Shown here one piece after another: positions 54,480-64,000 of a stretch of 64,000 bases of DNA. The notes beneath the pieces were generated by a model. The model was not told the origin of the DNA. It saw nothing but the letters and a program-made list of their open reading frames with translations, and did not search any database. Source of the DNA: Allium sativum. Taxonomy: Eukaryota; Streptophyta; Magnoliopsida; Asparagales; Amaryllidaceae. The DNA lies in assembly GCA_030737875.1 (NCBI GenBank), contig CM060926.1:161459579-161523578 (forward strand). Direction: 5' to 3'. The stretch's first letter is position 1. Each line of letters starts with the position of its first letter. The translations under genes were made by a program, and so were the position numbers.

Positions 54480-56196
54480 TTAAATACTTTAAAAATCATT
54501 TAAAAATAAAATATAAAGGGGGTATGTCAACATACACCGTTATGTATGTCGACATATAAGTGTAATATTTTTTTAATTTTAAAAGTTGTGTCTTTTCATT
54601 TTTGAAACGTTTCGGAAATGGTTACACCCTTTGGAATGCCTTAAATTCGATTTTTTTATAACTTATCATCTTCTTCCTCCCTTACCATACCACCATTGTT
54701 ATTCTCAAAATTCCAAGTTTATATACTTATACTCCGCCGATTTTAAGAAAAATTATATCATTCTTCTTCTATTTTCATTCTCTATCAAACACTCTCTATT
54801 TGGAAGTGCTACTCAAGAGTTCTAGGGAAATTGTAATCAGAAAGAGTGTGGAAAGGTGTGGGTGTGTTCCTTGTATCCCTGAAATCAAGGCAAGGCAGGG
54901 TTATGTTCCTTATAGCCCGTGAAATCAAGGAAAGGAGGGGTGTTAACCTTGTAGCCCGTGAAATCAAGGGTGTTGTAATTGGATAGTGATATCAATAAAA
55001 CTATACACAATCCAGCATTGTGCGGGACTGGATGTAGGAGCAATCCAAACCATTATAAAATTTGATGTGTTGTTTCCTTTTATGCATTTTTCTTTTGTTT
55101 ATATTAGCATCTGTGATCATTTCTGTTACAATATTCATTCTGTGATTCATATAGTAGTTCGAGTAATCGATAATTAGTTAAGATTTCTATAAATTCTTTA
55201 AAACACTATTCATCCCTCCCTCTCTAGTGTTTGTTTTTTTGTAAGATCCTTGATTCTCAACCCTATCAATTGGTATCAGATCATAGGTTTTCAAAAATTT
55301 CATCATCTAATTTTTGGAAAAATTAAATGGTAACCAACACTAGAATTGCTAATAGTAATAGTTCTTTTATGGAGGGTCAGTCTACCACTATTTAATGGCA
55401 ATAATTATTATTCTTAGGTATGTAGAATGAAAATATATTTACAATCTATAAGATTACACACTTAGAATATCACACAAACTGAATATGTTGAACCCACTAC
55501 TAATTATGCACAATGGACTAATGAATAGAATACCTCTGCACAAAACAATTCTAAGGCTATGAATATTTTGTTCTATTCATTAGATAGAAATGAATTTAAT
55601 AGAATATTGGTTTGTAAATTTGCTTATGATATATGGAAAACCTTGCAAGTTACTCAAGAGGGAACAAATAAAGTTAAACAAACAAAGATATCTATGTTAA
55701 CGAATCAGTTTGAGTTATTTAAAATGAATCAGAATGAATCTGTCTTCAATATGTACTGTGGGTTACAGGAAATCATGCATTCATTAATGGCTATGGGAAA
55801 AACTTATTCTGAAGAGGACTAAGTCAGAAAAATCCTTTGTTCTTTAATTCCAGATTGGGATCAGAAAACACTGGCAATTAAAGAGGCCAATGATATTAGT
55901 GAAATGAAGAATGAGGAGTTAATCAAGAATTTGATGTCATTCGAAGTATAGTTACAAAATAAAAAGGTGAATAAGTTGTCAGAAAAGAAATCTATAACGT
56001 TCAAAGCGACAACTGATGGTTTTGATTCAAGTAGTGACGATGATGAAGAAATTTCCATAATGACAAGGAATTTCAGAAAAAATTTGATATACAAAAGGAG
56101 AAATAATTTTAGGAAAAATAATTAAGGAAGTTCAGGAAAAAAATACTAAGAATGATAGATGCTACAACTGTAACGAACTAGGCCATATAAAATGGT
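54480..56196 (+). mobile_element. Copia-type retrotransposon fragment (LTR, primer site, gag)
   Basis: The LTR ends at 55268 (CCCTATCA), followed by TGGTATCAGATC (55271-55282), a tRNA-Met primer site with one change. The LTR start is uncertain, perhaps near 54525. At 54845-54975 there are three imperfect repeats around 'CCCGTGAAATCAAGG'. The gag follows, and the element is cut at 56196 by the family A element. Confidence 0.78.
55330..56196 (+). pseudogene. Copia gag, decayed and truncated
   Basis: The frame starts near ATG 55328 (VTNTRIANSN), passes several stops, and is clearest at 55559-55822 with FAYDIWKTLQVTQEGTN and KISMLTNQFELFKM, the UBN2-type core of copia gag. It goes on to a charged linker and a CCHC knuckle start CYNCNELGHIKW (56160-56195). 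The knuckle is interrupted before its last Cys by the LTR at 56197. Multiple stops show it was dead, or died, around that insertion. Confidence 0.85.
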
Positions 56197-58429
56197 TGTG
56201 ACGAGCAGGAATTTCGCTTAGTCCGAACCAGTCGCTAAACCGACCCAGACCGTTCGAAACGCCCTATCGTTTGAGAACATGACAAAACAGAACGCATACA
56301 AAAGAACATTTCACTGTATATCACAACAATGCATCAGATTACAAGAATATACAGAGTATAAACAAATAAATATTACACAGAAATATCAGAGATTTAAATT
56401 ACATTTAAATACATAGCAGCGGAAAATAATACAATAAACAACTAGAAGAGATATACGGATACAAAGCTTTCCGGATATCGTTCCAGCTGTAAACCAGGAT
56501 CCTGTGAATATAAATCTGCAAAAACCAAAACTACTAGCTGCCCGTGTCAAAATAAGGGCACCCAGAGTTTAGGTTAAAACAATAAACTCCTGGTCAGTCA
56601 TGTGACTGGTGTGAGAACTAAAAACAGTTATTAATCTTTGTTTTTAAAGTTAGGTAAATCAAGGGACCACGCCGTATAACACGGAACGGGTTTCCTCCCA
56701 AGAATACCAGTGCATAAAACAAACAGCGCAATGCTAAATAAGAAAAATGAAGCTATTATAAGACCCAGGTCCTATCACACAATGCAACGCAAGCCGGGGG
56801 ATAGGGTTTTCCCTTATAACAGCCAAAGAATGCTTGATACGTTTAAAACAAATCATTTGATACTATTGTAAGTGCATAGTGTATAAAACAACTTCAATCA
56901 TAAGTATCAATCATAGGCGACATGAGCGTCCCATGCCACTATGTCGCCACATATAGGTTTACAATCAAAACCGCAATGTCGTATTGGAAGTTGGGTTATC
57001 ATTTATGGTATGAACCGAGGCTAGGGGCAAGATCCTCACCGATTTTAGACAATCTAGCCCATGTCTAGGAACAGCCGCAACTGCCCCTTGGATCGTCAGG
57101 GCCGGTCCACCGATGTGGATTATAATGCCTGAACAATACGTTTCTCCGCCCTTTGGGGCGTAAGCCTGGCCCGTCAGCCGACCAGAAGCATCGGCCGAAA
57201 CCGATATCACGAGGCGCCTCGCTTTTCAGCAAGTAATAATAAGCAACATCCACATGAGTCAAACTCGTCAGCCAGTTCAAGCACTGACGCCACTCCTAGC
57301 TAGAAAGAAAACGCATGTCCCCCCTGAGGTCCATCTCCCGTTTTTGGTTCATACCGGGTGTGAAACTCGCGAAGTAAATGTTACACAAAGCTACGCCACA
57401 AAGGCCTTGCTTTGATCATCAACCACAAGACTTTGCTTTTCAACAGAAGCCTTGATCATTTGCCACTTAAGCATGCCACACGGGCAATTCACTCCATGCG
57501 ATTGATATCCATCAATATATAACCCATGAGCTCGTACGTCTCAGAGAAGGGCGTTAAGCAAGAGAATAAATTCTCCGCCGCCAAACAGATATATATTTAA
57601 TAGAGATCAATCACACGGACTAAAATCCAATGTCAGACACACAGTCCATTTACAAGTCCGTTCTGGGGCTGAACGAAACCGGAGGCACCTAGTACCCCGC
57701 ATATCCATCGATCTCCAAGTACGTCTGGACGATCACCAACTGTTTCCATCTTCTTGGGTGTACAGCCCAATCAAGATCATCAGTAATAACCCAAACGACG
57801 TGAAGACCTTCGGTCTTCGACCATCGTCTTCATCTTCGACTTATCGTCGTATCAGTTATTCAGAATGGGATAAACCCGGTCTTTCCGAATAACTCGCGTA
57901 TACTTTAAATAAGTGTTACACAAACACAACATACGTCTCATTCCAATTCATCAGTCACTAACCGTAAATTAATCAAGAGAATAATTCCCCAAATATTAAC
58001 CCCGAAGGCCGAAACCAACATCAGATCAATATTCAGAAAACCATTCTACTTGGCTAACCGACAGTTAGTTTCTAAATTTCACATTCATAGGGAAAGGTTT
58101 CCATTAATTTTATCCAAGATAAATTTCTTGAATTTATTCTTTAATCTAATTTTGAATATCAATTCAAAACTAGTCGGGATTAGCGAACCTTACCGAAGTA
58201 ATCATTTGTTTTAATTTCCCAATTCCAACCTATTCATCCCATGAAGTAAAACTGGTAGTACTTCATATCTAACACCACGGTGTTATCGGTAAATTCAATT
58301 ACCATTTCACGTTCAAATCTAATTAAAGATTTAACTATCGCCTGGAGCAAAACTGGTGATACTCCATTCTCGATCATTTCAATCTAATTAAAGATTCATT
58401 AAAACTCCACTTAGTTTTAATCGTTAACT

Positions 58430-58682
58430 GGGTTAAAGAATCCGTGTCATTTAAAACACGGTTCACGATAAGCCCAAGTTCACATTCCATTAATTATCGG
58501 GTTAAAGAACGAGTGTTATTTAAAAACACCATTCACGATAAACCCAAGAATCAATATCAATTCAATTCCAATTAAATATTGTTTAATTGGTACACTTCAT
58601 TCAATCTAAATAAAAAGATTTAATCTTTTCTCAACTGGGTTCAAGAACAGTGTTAGTGAAGACACCATTCACGACAAACCCA
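58430..58682 (-). repeat. Three hairpin-forming repeat units in family A LTR
   Basis: Units of the GGGTT...AACCC type start at about 58430, 58499 and 58637. In the first, CCGTGT (58442-58447) pairs with ACACGG (58456-58461), extended by GAA/TTC. Confidence 0.5.
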
Positions 58683-59590
58683 AATCACATTTGATATTCA
58701 ATACAAGGCTCTGAATAGAAAATATATCGGCTTATATTCAATATCAAATTCTACGATTAACAAATGTCGTATTGGAAATAACGATATAAATATATATCTT
58801 TCAAATTTCCATAACAACATCTGTATAATCACGAATTCCAACATCGAAATATTCCGAAGACAATTTCGATTCAAATCCACTCCAATGCAATCATTGGAAA
58901 TTCTGGTTATTTTAAAAACCCTTTTCAAATTCAATTTATTTATTTAAAAATAAATAGAATTATATTTCTAGTTCAAAACTAGTTCATTTCGATAAAAATC
59001 TATTTTTATCTTTTCAAATATGGAGTTTTTCATCCCAATCTTTTCTAAATCATTTCTTATGATTTTACACAAATTATTACTATTTTATATAATTTTATCA
59101 AGGCCCGTACGGTCGATTTCCATCAATGGCCATCGAACTACACTTACAGCGACCTTTTTCAAATTTGATTTGGACATAATTCCAAATCCAATCGTTAGAT
59201 TTCTAATTTATCACATTCGTTAGAAAGCTCTTTTCGATACGAACCCAACGGTTCCGGTTTTAGGAGAATCCGACGGTCGGATCTCCCGTAATGTCCGTTT
59301 GAAATCAATGGTCGAAATTCGCGAATTGCCGCGGCGCGGCGCGTTCTATTCAGGCCATTATATTATATATATAATATATATTTCGTCGATTTCTATTTAA
59401 AACGAATTATATAAATAGTTTTGAATTCGTTTCAAAAACATTTTCAACTTCCATTTCAAATCAAAATTGAATTCTTCTTTATAAATTCGTTTTAAAATTC
59501 ATTTCTATTCAATTCAAATTTCAATTCAATTTGAATTCATTTCAATTCGCTTTCAATTCAATTTGAATTCGTTTTCAATTCAATTCATTT

Positions 59591-59785
59591 CGAAATCGTT
59601 TTTTTTTATTCAATTCATTTCGAAATCGTTTTCAATTCAATTCATTTCGAAATCGTTTTTAATTCAATTCATTTCGAAATCGTTTTTAATTCAATTCATT
59701 TCGAAATCATTTTTAATTCAATTCATTTCGAAATCGTTTTCAATTCATTTCGAAATCGTTTTCAATTCAATTCATTTCGAAATGA
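59591..59785. repeat. 27-bp tandem array in family A LTR, unit type 2
   Basis: CGAAATC (CGAAATG in the last unit) recurs at 59591, 59621, 59648, 59675, 59702, 59729, 59751 and 59778, mostly 27 bp apart. It sits where the solo LTR has its 27-bp array but has a different unit (ATTTCGAAATCG versus AAATTGGTTTTC). The ORF at 59563-59832 is a by-product. Confidence 0.88.
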
Positions 59786-59910
59786 ATAAAATTAATATAA
59801 ATATCGTTCACGTCAAAATGGCGTCAATCTAATCAACACGGCTTCATAAATTTCTATTTTCAAATATTCTATTTCAAATATTTCTTTTTCAAAATAGTTG
59901 TTATTATCAA

Positions 59911-60176
59911 AATATTTCGTTCAACACATGACCAATCTCAATGGATGAGTACTGTCAACACATGAACCTTTATTTTATATTGATAAAGATGTAAATTTTA
60001 TTACTAAAATATTTCGTTCAACACATGACCAATCTCAATGGATGAGTACTGTCAACACATGAACCTTTATTTTATATTGATAAAGATGTAAATTTTATTA
60101 CTAAAATATTTCGTTCAACACATGACCAATCTCAATGGATGAGTACTGTCAACACATGAACCTTTATTTTATATTA
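59911..60176. repeat. 97-bp tandem repeat, nearly three copies
   Basis: The block starting ATTTCGTTCAACACATGACC occurs at 59914, 60011 and 60108, exactly 97 bp apart, and the copies look nearly identical. The solo LTR has a single copy at about 10773-10840. Confidence 0.92.
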
Positions 60177-61039
60177 TTCTTTATTTTTCAAATTGGAATG
60201 AGGCCCAATCAATTACCATATAAAGTTAATTATATGGATTCCATACAACACATGTATATAATAGCATTGAAAAATAATCAACCATCAACCAAAGTGCACT
60301 ACACTGTATAAGCATCAAATATAGATATCTAACGCTTATAACAGCCTGTCAATCGATCGATCGACATATTTAATCAATCAGGATGAGTGAACTTCAAATT
60401 TCATCCTAACACCCGTGTGGGGTTTCAAACAATCAAACACATATTTTATTTGTGCAGTTGGGCGATGTGTAAAATTTATCGACCCAATCAATGTCCTTCA
60501 AATAGGTGTACATAAACAAACCATCTGGTTTGTAAATGAATATTCATTTATTCACATTCACGTTAAAAATTATATTTTTAACGACAAAACATTTTATTAT
60601 AACTTATGAATTTCTATTCAGTTCATTCTATAAATAAAATGATATTTTTATTTTTCTAAATTATTTTAGAAAATTTCGGCGGCATAACGGCACGATACTA
60701 GAAACGGGACAAGGCCTAGCCTTATCCCCGGTCTAGTGAAGGCCCACGCCATTCACACATCAATCAAATTCACCAAACAACCAATTCAAATCAAGTCATC
60801 TAATTAATTTATGCAACCAAACAAACAAGTCCATGGTCTGTGGACGATTGTGTCGGGTGCTACTAAGCACCGTCTGCATCCTAGTATATATATATAACTA
60901 GAAAATGAAATTGAAAGGTGAGAAATTCTCACCAATAGCAATCCTAACTCCACGGCACTTCCTATGTAGAACATCTCCACCGTGCTCGCATTTCTTCACT
61001 TTCGTTGCCCGCTTTCACTACCTATGTAAAAATCGAATT

Positions 61040-61210
61040 TTTACTTCGCTATTCAATATATAAAAATCATATTTTTATTTCGAAGTTCAATATATAAAAA
61101 TCATATTTTTATTTCGAAGTTCAATATATAAAAATCCCATTTTTAACTCGAAGTTCAATATATAAAAATCCCATTTTTAACTCGAAGTTCAATATATAAA
61201 AATCCCATTT
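61040..61210. repeat. 34-bp tandem array in family A LTR
   Basis: Units containing CGAAGTTCAATATATAAAAA recur about every 34 bp, the counterpart of the array at 11741-11876. Confidence 0.8.
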
Positions 61211-61454
61211 TTATTAGTTTGAAAATCGAATCTTTTCTAATTTAAAAATCAAATCTTTTCTAAAACTAAAAATCTAATTTTTACTAATATGAATACCCTA
61301 TAAAGATCCAATTTTTATTCATATGAATACCCCATAAAAATAGCATTTCTAAGCGATATTATATAATAAAATCTCACCACTAAATATCTAAATGAGTGAA
61401 GAGGAAGAAAACAAATAAAATAAAAATAAATATATAGGCTTACATTAGAAATTG

Positions 61455-61770
61455 GGAGAAGGATGCGGATCTTCGAATGGGGGAAAGGCTGAAGGGTTGC
61501 TCGCGGGTTTAGGGGAGGTCGGAGGGGGCTGGAGGTCGGTGGTGAAGTCTGGAGTGGCGGCGAGTCTCCAGGCTGTTAGGGTGCGGTCTTCGACGCGGCG
61601 AGAGGCAAGGGAGCAAAGAGGAAGGGGGGAGCGGGATCGACTGGAGGGGCGGCAGCGTCAGGCTCCGACGATGGACGAGGGTGGACGCGGTCTCGATCGC
61701 CAGTCCTTTTCATTTTTTTTTTATTTAGGTTTTAATTCGATCTGAAATAATGATTTGGGGGGGGGGGGCA
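61455..61770 (-). promoter_or_regulatory. GC-rich island with 12-G run in family A LTR
   Basis: A GC-rich segment in AT-rich surroundings, with 12 consecutive G at 61757-61768. It ends about 0.93 kb from the LTR edge at 62700, matching the solo LTR island at 12430-12800. ORFs here are compositional. Confidence 0.5.
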
Positions 61771-62700
61771 GAGCGGGTTAACGGGGAGAGGTTTCTTTTT
61801 TTTTTTATTATTTAATTAATTAATTTTCAAAAAAAGTTGACTTTTACATACGGCCTCGAAACGAGGCCCACCGCCTGTCGCCCATAGCGTTTTACCTCCA
61901 TTCCGAACACAATGGGATATGTATCGCTAGCTGATTTGATCGTTTCGATCAGTTTCCTTTAAATCTACATTTAAATCGCTATATTGAATTTTAAACGTAC
62001 ATTTCAAATTACCGGGGTCACATACTAACTCTAAAAATTCCCGAAAAATATTTTCTAGCTTCGTATTGACGATACGGTCCTAACGAAACTAGTTTCGTCG
62101 AATTCTGAGACCGTTAGAAAAATGGCCATTTTCCAGTCGATTAAAATCAACTAAAACTGGTCAAACGCGTTTTCCTTTGCCATGCTCCCATATTGATTCG
62201 AAAAATTATGAAATTTGAAACCTAGCAATAATTTGACACTGCGGATCCAACAAAAGTGGTTTCGTCGAAATCCGAGGTCGTTTGCAAAATGTCCATTTTT
62301 ACGGGCCTGAATTCCATAGCGACTATTCAGAATTTTCAACTGGACATATCTTTTGATTCCCGCTATGAAATTTCGATTATTCGGATTCGTTGGAAAGACA
62401 TTGTCAATTAGATTCTAATGTTTTTTGGTTTCACTAAAATCCGGATTGTTTTGCACCCGGTACATTCAATTGAAGTTTGAAATCGAATTATCGAACTACC
62501 GCGCCATTTTCAATTCTATTTATAATTATATATAAATATTTATATTCTAACGACGACGTGTATAATATATACGTTCGAATTCTATTCAAAATAAATTCCC
62601 CGTCGATATTATTTAAAATAATTCATTTTAAATAATCAAAATTCGCTAAAATTGCCAAAATAAAAATTTTAAACTGGCCCAGATTTTGCGGGTTATTACA

Positions 62701-62713
62701 ATCTCCCCCACTT
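62701..62713 (-). promoter_or_regulatory. Polypurine tract of the family A element
   Basis: Minus strand AAGTGGGGGAGAT next to the LTR edge at 62700. Confidence 0.9.
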
Positions 62714-63719
62714 AAAACTTTTCGTCCCCGAAAAGGAACAAAGTCGAAAGTGGTTTGATTAATCAACTCTACGCTCGATCTGGCTTCCATTCTCCAACTT
62801 TTCAGTTTCTGAGAATTTTCAAAATTTCAAAAATTTGGCTAACACCCTAAATTTTTGAAAAATTTCGCCATAACCTCCCCTGCACCGGGAGCATCGGGGA
62901 ATTTCAAATAGCTTCCCCGGTCCTTCTAATCTCAAAAAGAAAAAGAAAAAGCCAAGCGGCTAGCCAATAGGCTCATAAAATCATCATCACCCAAACAAAA
63001 CAGTAAATTATGAAGTAAACATGTACCTATTTGTCGGGCAAACAAATTTTATTCTTTGCTCTAGCCTCCTTGCTATGACCTGTTCAATGTAAGTACAAGT
63101 ATATGCAAGCAAATGCGACCAATTTTCAATACAATTCAATATTTGATACAATTAGGCGTAATGGTTCAAAATTATCAAACAAATAAACAAACAACACAAA
63201 CATCAATCAATTAGTGAATTAGAGTTTCAAATTCATAATTTGATATATATACAGAAAATCATGTTTTTGATGCCAATTCACAACAATGTATTCTAGCTAT
63301 ATTTTGGTTCTCACACCAGTCTAATGGAAATATATAGAAACCACACCTTCGAAACACGAATATAAATACTGATGATGTGGCCACATCATCAGAATTATCC
63401 CCGGGTGTCTAGAATGTGACTCTATATCTATCCAGTATATTAAAACTTTGAATATACGTTTGCAAGGCGTATATGCAAATTCTTTATATACTGAATTGTC
63501 CAAAATCAATATAAATAAATAATCAAATACGAATAGTTGATTTAAATTTTCAAAACCAAACTTGTTTTCTCTTTGAAAATTTACTCCTCACACTCGTTCT
63601 AGGATACTACTGATCCCATCTCCAACGAGTCATTCTCATTGGATTTTACTAATCCAATATCTGATGAATTCTTTCGTATGGTTCTAATGTGCCTTGTTCT
63701 CTGAGCTTTGTAAACCAAA

Positions 63720-63731
63720 GCTCTGATACCA
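63720..63731 (-). promoter_or_regulatory. Primer binding site of the family A element, tRNA-Met
   Basis: The plus strand GCTCTGATACCA is the reverse complement of TGGTATCAGAGC, two bases from the 5' LTR edge at 63734. Confidence 0.95.
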
Positions 63732-63733
63732 AA

Positions 63734-64000
63734 TGTGACGAGCAGGAATTTCGCTTGGTCCGAACCAGCCGCTAAACCGACCCAGACCGTTCGAAACGCC
63801 CTATCGTTTGAGAACATGACAAAACAGAACGCATACAAAAGAACATTTCACTGTATATCACAACAATGCATCAGATTACAAGAATATACAGAGTATAAAC
63901 AAATAAATATTACACAGAAATATCAGAGATTTAAATTACATTTAAATACATAGCAGCGGAAAATAATACAATAAACAACTAGAAGAGATATACGGATACA
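63734..64000 (-). repeat. 5' LTR of the family A element, first 267 bp
   Basis: It matches 56197-56463 with two differences (A/G at offset 24 and T/C at offset 36 by eye). The remainder is beyond the window. Confidence 0.95.

Larger units (their letters stand above)
56197..62700 (-). repeat. 3' LTR of the family A element (6,504 bp)
   Basis: It starts TGTGACGAGCAGGAATTTCG and ends GGGTTATTACA. It is colinear with the solo LTR at 7413-13727. Differences include a 97-bp array at 59911-60176, a differing 27-bp array and a third hairpin unit. Confidence 0.95.
62701..63733 (-). other. Internal region of the family A element (1,033 bp)
   Basis: Reading leftward: primer site, about 1 kb of AT-rich sequence without a gag- or pol-like ORF, then a CCTTTTCGGGGACGAAAAG block and TTTTAAGTGGGGGAGAT abutting the LTR, the usual 3' end of Ty3 elements of this type. 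ORFs at 63321-63509 and 63599-63838 (-) have no motif; the second crosses the primer site and LTR edge. Confidence 0.88.
56197..64000 (-). mobile_element. Giant-LTR, minimal-core Ty3-type element (family A), partial
   Basis: 3' LTR 56197-62700, internal 62701-63733, 5' LTR from 63734 and cut by the window end. On the minus strand there is a tRNA-Met primer site (63731-63720) and a polypurine tract (62713-62701). The internal region has no gag or pol, so the element is non-autonomous. In the 267 bp where both LTRs are visible I see two differences. It interrupts the copia gag knuckle at 56196. The right flank, and so the target duplication, is outside the window. Confidence 0.9.

Noticed and set aside
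63599..63838. 79-codon minus-strand ORF as a gag remnant
   Set aside because: It crosses the 5' LTR edge and primer site, and has no gag motif.

Overview
This window is a repeat-dense, AT-rich stretch of a flowering-plant nuclear genome. Evidence for a plant: chromodomain Ty3 and copia retrotransposons primed by initiator tRNA-Met, an element primed by tRNA-Asp, a hAT transposon with 8-bp target duplications, and fragments of a plant SDIR1-type RING gene with an intron acceptor. I did not pin down the species. I see no intact host gene, no rRNA or tRNA gene and no CRISPR.

Layout. (1) 1-3465: end of a diverged giant-LTR retroelement on the + strand, sitting in the first intron of an unidentified host gene whose 30-codon first exon is at 3578-3667 (-). 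(2) 4035-18253: an SDIR1-like RING exon (-) split by a hAT transposon (4149-18105, 8-bp duplication GGATCAAT). The hAT holds a solo LTR of 'family B' (6907-17553), which holds a solo LTR of the giant 'family A' (7413-13727). (3) 18254-29385: sparse DNA with exon-like scraps, a family B relic, tRNA-like SINE units and a microsatellite. (4) 29386-49869: a three-deep nest. The outer copia-type element carries a captured, intronless aldehyde dehydrogenase segment fused to gag. A Tekay/Del-type Ty3 chromovirus (31777-49816, duplication GAAGT) lies in its 3' LTR. A 7,272-bp tRNA-Asp-primed element with apparently identical LTRs (31875-39146, duplication CAGAC) lies in the 3' LTR of the chromovirus. 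(5) 49870-56196: relics of a second Ty3 element, a family B LTR fragment and a copia gag region. (6) 56197-64000: a family A element with a 6,504-bp LTR and only 1,033 bp of internal DNA; its second LTR runs off the window.

How things work together. No canonical pol is intact here. Both the family A element and the tRNA-Asp element look young but lack pol, so they would need enzymes from elsewhere (inference). The most notable points are: the in-frame gag-ALDH fusion; the very young tRNA-Asp element with a novel 559-codon Asn/Phe-rich ORF and a T-tract repeat leader about 1.8 kb long; LTRs six times longer than the internal region; hairpins in three LTR families, two with compensatory changes; and GC-rich islands at nearly the same distance (about 0.91-0.93 kb) from the LTR edge in two LTR families. 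Boundaries were set by matching LTR ends, primer sites, polypurine tracts and target duplications by eye.
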